In this document: in pieces, positions 7,012-10,442 of the stretch
How the letters are laid out: the number at the start of each line of letters is the position of its first letter
How positions within the stretch are numbered: position 1 is the stretch's first letter
Source of the DNA: Candidatus Altarchaeota archaeon
Lineage (GTDB): Archaea > Altiarchaeota > Altiarchaeia > IMC4 > SCGC-AAA252-I15
DNA length: 10,442 nucleotides
Direction of reading: 5' to 3'
NCBI GenBank assembly: GCA_018815265.1
Contig: JAHIYG010000035.1
Location: 1-10,442 of the forward strand
Position numbers and translations under genes: made by a program
Notes under the pieces: generated by a model
What the model saw: the letters and a program-made list of their open reading frames with translations, nothing else
What the model was told of the DNA's origin: nothing
The model's database searches: none

Positions 7012-9564
7012 ATGAAAAAAGGTTTGTTTTTCACATTGGGTGTGCTGCTTTTGGTAATACCATTGATTCTGTTTATCGCATATTACGCGACAATATCACA
7101 GACCAAATCAGAGGATACAATAGCCAAAATCAGATGCGATGAACTGCACTATTTCGTTGAAGACATAAAAAACGACCTCAGCCGAGCGTTGGTGATATTC
7201 GGGCGCAGAGCCGCAATATACGCGATAGATGAGGTGGTGTCTACGGGAAGCAACTTAGACAATTACGTCTTCAACTGTTCGACACAGTGCAACATAGACT
7301 GTCAAGAGTTCAGATACGGCATAAACGGGTCTGAAGCCGCAATAACAGAGCTTATAGTCTGCGGCACACTAGAGGGGGAAAACATAGAGTACATGGTAAA
7401 CCACAGCCTAAACCAGTGGGTCGATAGGATAGAGTCAAGAGGTGCCGAAATACACTTCAACACCTCTATTGACGTGAACCATGTCGAGGTGATTCCAAAG
7501 GACCCATTCACCTTCACAGTGATACTGAACAGTTCATTAGAGATATCTGACAAGTCAGGAATCTGCTACTTCAAAGACGAAGAAGTAATCACAAAATCAG
7601 ACACCTCGATTATAGGCCTTGAAGATCCGCTCTTCCCACTGAACACCAACTCATTTGTTATAAAGTTCATACAAAACTGCACCACAGACGTCAGGACAGA
7701 ATACAGTGCAGGATGCTCCGCATACGATGAACCCGGAGACGACACCGCAACAGGAAATATAGTGTTTCATTCAGACATTAAAGGAGAATATGGGAGTTTG
7801 GAAAGCTACTGTGTAGGCCAGTATCCACAGGTGATAAACAATCAGATACTGGTTCTGGACCAAGCATTCGGAGGATGCGGAAGCTACGATGAGGCAGCAT
7901 GCTTTAACGTGAGCCACCCCAACCATTTCGCAGCAGTTATAAACTACGGACCCAATTCTCCGGAAAGCTTCCTAGACAAATGCGATATTACAATACCATG
8001 GATAACAGACACCGGAGACATCGACAATGTGACCCCCAGAAGCCCGCCGAGAAGGGTTGAAGAATGCGACGAGAAAGACATATATGCGGGCGCATGCGTC
8101 GCAGTGGTGAACAACATAAACTGCGGGATACACCAGGTGGTTTTGGGTTCAGACTCCGAAGACATCAACACCACCTGCTACCGGCTCTCGAACGCTAGCA
8201 AATACGGACTCTATGACGGTCCATCATTCTTCGACAGACTAGACGGTAGGCTGAACCTCAGCGAAAAATACAAAAACCAAAGCCTAAAACACTACAACAC
8301 CCAGGACATAGGATTGGAGACCCTCGTCAACCCATACCTCATTGACGAAAGAGGAATCCCCGTGAAAGCCAACGCCACATGGGTGGATTACCTATATTGG
8401 CAGTGGACATACGGCTGCCAGGTCGAAGGCGCATGCTCAGAAGGCAACTACCTATTCAGGTTGGATGACGCCCACGCAGACATGTACCACTTAGACACGA
8501 CATGCCATACAGTGCCTGGATGCCCGGACAGCACCGAAGTCTGCGTGAACTATGTAGACGACGACGAAGACGGAAACCCAGACTGGCTAGACTATGACTG
8601 CCAGGCATCCTTTGCAGGCTGCGGCCTCATAAAATCCTGCGACCCACTTGACCTGGACGTATGCAGCACCTGCTTTAGCCAGCAGCCACCAATACTTTCT
8701 GAAGACACGGAAACTATATGCAGCCACTACGGATACAATACGACAGAATGGCACATATACCAGATGACGCCGACACAAGACGGCCTTTTGTCAGTCGTAT
8801 TCAATGGAATATCAAATGTTACAGACTCTGACAAAACAGACCTGTCAATCATCAACTACTCAATGACCGGCAGCTGCACAAGCCAGGTCGACACAGAATT
8901 TGACATGGAAGAGGACTCGACAAAGACATATTGCGTGAAAGCAGGGGAAACATACGCCATAACATTGGATGTCGACTCGCCAGGAGTTGGATACAACGGC
9001 TCATACAGGCTGGGAGTGTATCTAGATGGTGGCAACCCTGCCTGCGCAACCACTCCGACCACATCCACGACAACAACAACCACTACTACGACACCTGCGG
9101 CGCCATGCGGCTTATTTGATGACATGGAATCCGGCGTGGGAGGCTGGAGCCATTCAGGGGCGCAGGATGAGTGGGAACTAGGTAGCCCAAGCTGGGGTAG
9201 CGCGCACTCAGGGACACTATGCTGGGGCACAGACCTGTACGGGCAGTATCAGAACAACGCCGATGAATCATTGAAAAGCCAAAGCATAGATTTGACATCA
9301 GCTACATCACCTGCCCTGAGGTATTACACAAAATACCGGCTCGAAGACGGAGACGACTTCGCATACATTGAAGCCTCAACCAATGGCATATCATGGGATA
9401 CGTTGGATGCCATTACAGGAGCCCAAAACAGCTGGAGTCAGAGAAGCGTTTCATTAGCAGGATACCAGGGCTCAAACATATACATTCGGTTTAGACTGAA
9501 CTCCGATGAGAATATCAGGAGATTGGGACTGTACATAGACGACGTCAATATATCATGCGGCTGA
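7012..9564 (+). CDS. Large cysteine-rich surface protein with pilin-like N-terminus, PPC-like and MAM-like domains
   Basis: This is the fourth operon gene, 850 residues, starting 1 base after the previous stop with no strong Shine-Dalgarno site. MKKGLFFTLGVLLLVI and the hydrophobic run to ~29 form an anchor of the same KKG type as the VWA protein, but without an acidic residue at +5/+6. Next comes a helical segment (DELHYFVEDIKNDLSRALVIFGRRAAIYAIDEVV, ~45-78). This is reminiscent of the long N-terminal helix of pilin-like proteins. A long ectodomain follows with about 33 Cys in total and many sequons. Residues 511-530 hold a Cys-bounded acidic loop, VDDDEDGNPDWLDYDC, resembling thrombospondin type 3 or dockerin calcium sites. 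Residues ~565-675 resemble a bacterial pre-peptidase C-terminal (PPC) domain (CVKAGETYAITLDV, YNGSYRLGVYL). A Thr-rich linker (680-698) leads to a MAM-like domain (699-850). The order of modules suggests a long extracellular stalk with a distal binding head. I do not recognise the family of residues ~80-500. Confidence 0.9.
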   Translation: MKKGLFFTLGVLLLVIPLILFIAYYATISQTKSEDTIAKIRCDELHYFVEDIKNDLSRALVIFGRRAAIYAIDEVVSTGSNLDNYVFNCSTQCNIDCQEFRYGINGSEAAITELIVCGTLEGENIEYMVNHSLNQWVDRIESRGAEIHFNTSIDVNHVEVIPKDPFTFTVILNSSLEISDKSGICYFKDEEVITKSDTSIIGLEDPLFPLNTNSFVIKFIQNCTTDVRTEYSAGCSAYDEPGDDTATGNIVFHSDIKGEYGSLESYCVGQYPQVINNQILVLDQAFGGCGSYDEAACFNVSHPNHFAAVINYGPNSPESFLDKCDITIPWITDTGDIDNVTPRSPPRRVEECDEKDIYAGACVAVVNNINCGIHQVVLGSDSEDINTTCYRLSNASKYGLYDGPSFFDRLDGRLNLSEKYKNQSLKHYNTQDIGLETLVNPYLIDERGIPVKANATWVDYLYWQWTYGCQVEGACSEGNYLFRLDDAHADMYHLDTTCHTVPGCPDSTEVCVNYVDDDEDGNPDWLDYDCQASFAGCGLIKSCDPLDLDVCSTCFSQQPPILSEDTETICSHYGYNTTEWHIYQMTPTQDGLLSVVFNGISNVTDSDKTDLSIINYSMTGSCTSQVDTEFDMEEDSTKTYCVKAGETYAITLDVDSPGVGYNGSYRLGVYLDGGNPACATTPTTSTTTTTTTTTPAAPCGLFDDMESGVGGWSHSGAQDEWELGSPSWGSAHSGTLCWGTDLYGQYQNNADESLKSQSIDLTSATSPALRYYTKYRLEDGDDFAYIEASTNGISWDTLDAITGAQNSWSQRSVSLAGYQGSNIYIRFRLNSDENIRRLGLYIDDVNISCG
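9049..9096 (+). repeat. Low-complexity threonine-rich linker (TTPTTST9P type)
   Basis: Codons for 14 threonines plus P, S and P (residues 680-695 of the 850-residue protein) form an almost pure Thr tract between the PPC-like and MAM-like domains. All four Thr codons are mixed, so it is maintained as protein sequence and is not a simple trinucleotide repeat. Such linkers are usually extended and often O-glycosylated in surface proteins. Confidence 0.6.
9106..9561 (+). other. C-terminal MAM/jelly-roll-like domain
   Basis: Residues 699-850 begin GLFDDMESGVGGW, contain SAHSGTLCWG, SQSIDLTSATSPALRYY and FAYIEASTNGISWDTL, and end LGLYIDDVNISCG. This is the usual pattern of a secreted beta-sandwich binding domain of the MAM or peptidase-associated type. 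Its first and last Cys (699, 849) could form a closing disulfide. It shares motif order with the domain inserted in the neighbouring VWA protein. Confidence 0.6.
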
Positions 9565-9571
9565 CAGCGGA

Positions 9572-9577
9572 TTTAAA
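9572..9577 (+). promoter_or_regulatory. TATA-like box for the downstream winged-helix gene
   Basis: TTTAAA is centred about 29 bases before the ATG at 9604, the spacing expected for an archaeal promoter giving a leaderless or near-leaderless transcript. No Shine-Dalgarno sequence precedes that ATG, which fits. The gene therefore probably has its own promoter despite the 39-base gap to the operon. Confidence 0.5.
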
Positions 9578-9603
9578 GCCCCAACATAAATAAGTAACTA
9601 GTC

Positions 9604-10442
9604 ATGGCCGAAAAAAAAGAAGAAAACAGACGTGGAGCGGAAATCGTCAAAGAAATACTAAAGATGGTCAGGGAAAAAGGCCCACTTACTGAAACACAAC
9701 TTGCTAAGGAGATAGCTTTGGACAGGAAGCAGACTTCAAAATACACCACCTACCTTTCCACGAAAGGCCTTGTGAAAGTGGAGAAGAAACTATTTGGAGA
9801 ACCGATTATTTCGCCCGCTTCTAAGGACATATTGGTCAAAACAGCTTCTAAAGACAACGACACAAAACCTCAGAAGAGAAAAGAGGGAGTGAAAAAGGTT
9901 TCTGCAGAGGATGAAAAAGACGTTAAAGACATATATGAAAGCCTAATGGAGGACTTCCGAGGAGTTATGAGACTGCATTCCGAATCAGACGGAGACTACA
10001 TCGCCGCTCTTCTCCTGGACAGCGGAAACATCATGTCTGCAACGTTTGAGAAGGAAGGCTCAGAGAAAGAGGAGATTGGAGACCATGCATTGAAGTCCAT
10101 CATAGAAACCTTCAGCGGCACAAGCGGAGAGCTTGAAATCTATGAGATGGAAGAGGACAAATTCAATGAGACAATGAGGGAAAACATCAGTTACACACTT
10201 ACCAAATCATTTCCCCTCACAAACCTCAAACTCAAGATAAAATTGATGGCTAAAAAACAGGAAAAAGAAGACAGCAAAGGATTAACATCATTTGTCAGCA
10301 GGATAAAGCTGAAAAACGCCACAGAAAAGGAAAGAAAACGTATGGGGTTCCTCCACGGCAGACTAGATGAGAGCGTAAAACTTCTCGACTTCGCAAGAAA
10401 AGCCAGGGAAAAACCAGGAAGAGAAGAATCAGAAGAGGAAAA
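9604..10442 (+). CDS. Winged-helix protein with DUF4388/PATAN-like domain (archaeal, possibly DUF2226-type), 3' end outside window
   Basis: The frame is open for 279 codons to the window end. The start MAEKKEENRRGAEIVKEIL leads into a winged-helix fold (~12-65): a helix, then GPLTETQLAKEIALDRKQTS as helix-turn-helix, then a recognition helix and wing (YLSTKGLVKVEKKLFG). After a charged linker (~75-105), residues ~108-185 read FRGVMRLHSESDGDYIAALLLDS, then GNIMSATF, then GDHALKSIIETFSGTSGELEIYEM. That strand/strand/helix order with a D-S-G-x-I-x-x-A turn and a closing G-E-L-E-I-Y strand resembles the DUF4388/PATAN signalling domain and archaeal DUF2226 proteins; the name is from memory and not certain. 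The rest is Lys/Glu-rich and probably helical. No signal peptide or membrane helix is seen, so it is cytoplasmic. It could be a transcriptional or signalling regulator, perhaps of the pilus-like operon upstream; that link rests on adjacency only. Confidence 0.88.
   Translation, partial: MAEKKEENRRGAEIVKEILKMVREKGPLTETQLAKEIALDRKQTSKYTTYLSTKGLVKVEKKLFGEPIISPASKDILVKTASKDNDTKPQKRKEGVKKVSAEDEKDVKDIYESLMEDFRGVMRLHSESDGDYIAALLLDSGNIMSATFEKEGSEKEEIGDHALKSIIETFSGTSGELEIYEMEEDKFNETMRENISYTLTKSFPLTNLKLKIKLMAKKQEKEDSKGLTSFVSRIKLKNATEKERKRMGFLHGRLDESVKLLDFARKAREKPGREESEEE

Noticed and set aside
9049..9096. Possible trinucleotide microsatellite
   Set aside because: All four Thr codons are mixed, so it is a protein-level Thr linker and not a slippage-prone DNA repeat.
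8856..9230. Minus-strand frame with a poly-valine stretch
   Set aside because: It is the antisense reading of the Thr-rich linker; valine codons are simply the complement of threonine codons.
9565..9603. Possible transcription terminator after the operon
   Set aside because: No T-rich run or stable hairpin is visible on the plus strand; the gap is better explained by the TTTAAA promoter element.

Overview
The window looks archaeal. The signs are short hydrophobic N-termini of archaeal prepilin type, secreted proteins rich in N-glycosylation sequons (N-x-S/T), TATA-like boxes about 26 bases upstream of likely transcription starts, frequent AGG/AGA and ATA codons, and a cytoplasmic winged-helix protein of a kind common in archaea. 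The gene style resembles uncultured DPANN or euryarchaeal lineages. That placement is inference, because no marker gene is present.

Layout: (1) 1-2328, minus strand: a large secreted, probably membrane-anchored protein, cut by the window start. It has a signal peptide, about eight PQQ/FG-GAP-like beta-propeller blades, a TPR-like helical region and the start of a C-terminal transmembrane helix. (2) 2329-2524: a divergent intergenic region with a palindromic TATA-like box and repeated AAAACCC boxes. (3) 2525-9564, plus strand: a tight four-gene operon with ATGA stop/start overlaps at the first two junctions and a 1-base gap at the third. It encodes a CARDB-containing pilin-like protein, a second small pilin-like protein, a von Willebrand A (VWA) protein of about 1082 residues with a beta-sandwich domain inserted in the VWA fold, and a cysteine-rich protein of 850 residues ending in a Thr-rich linker and a MAM-like beta-sandwich. 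(4) 9565-9603: a short gap with a TTTAAA box. (5) 9604 to the end, plus strand: a cytoplasmic winged-helix protein with a DUF4388/PATAN-like middle domain, cut by the window end. There are no RNA genes, mobile elements or CRISPR arrays that I can see.

How the genes may work together: all four operon products start with a short basic segment ending in glycine, followed by about 20 hydrophobic residues, as in type IV pilin-like proteins. Two small pilin-like subunits followed by a VWA protein and a second large ectodomain protein resemble, in organisation only, the bacterial minor-pilin/PilY1 clusters that build pilus-tip adhesin complexes. My main hypothesis is that this operon encodes an archaeal cell-surface or pilus-tip adhesion complex. 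The propeller protein would be a companion surface receptor and the downstream winged-helix/PATAN-like protein a possible regulator. No assembly ATPase, platform protein or prepilin peptidase lies in the window, so the machinery would have to be encoded elsewhere.
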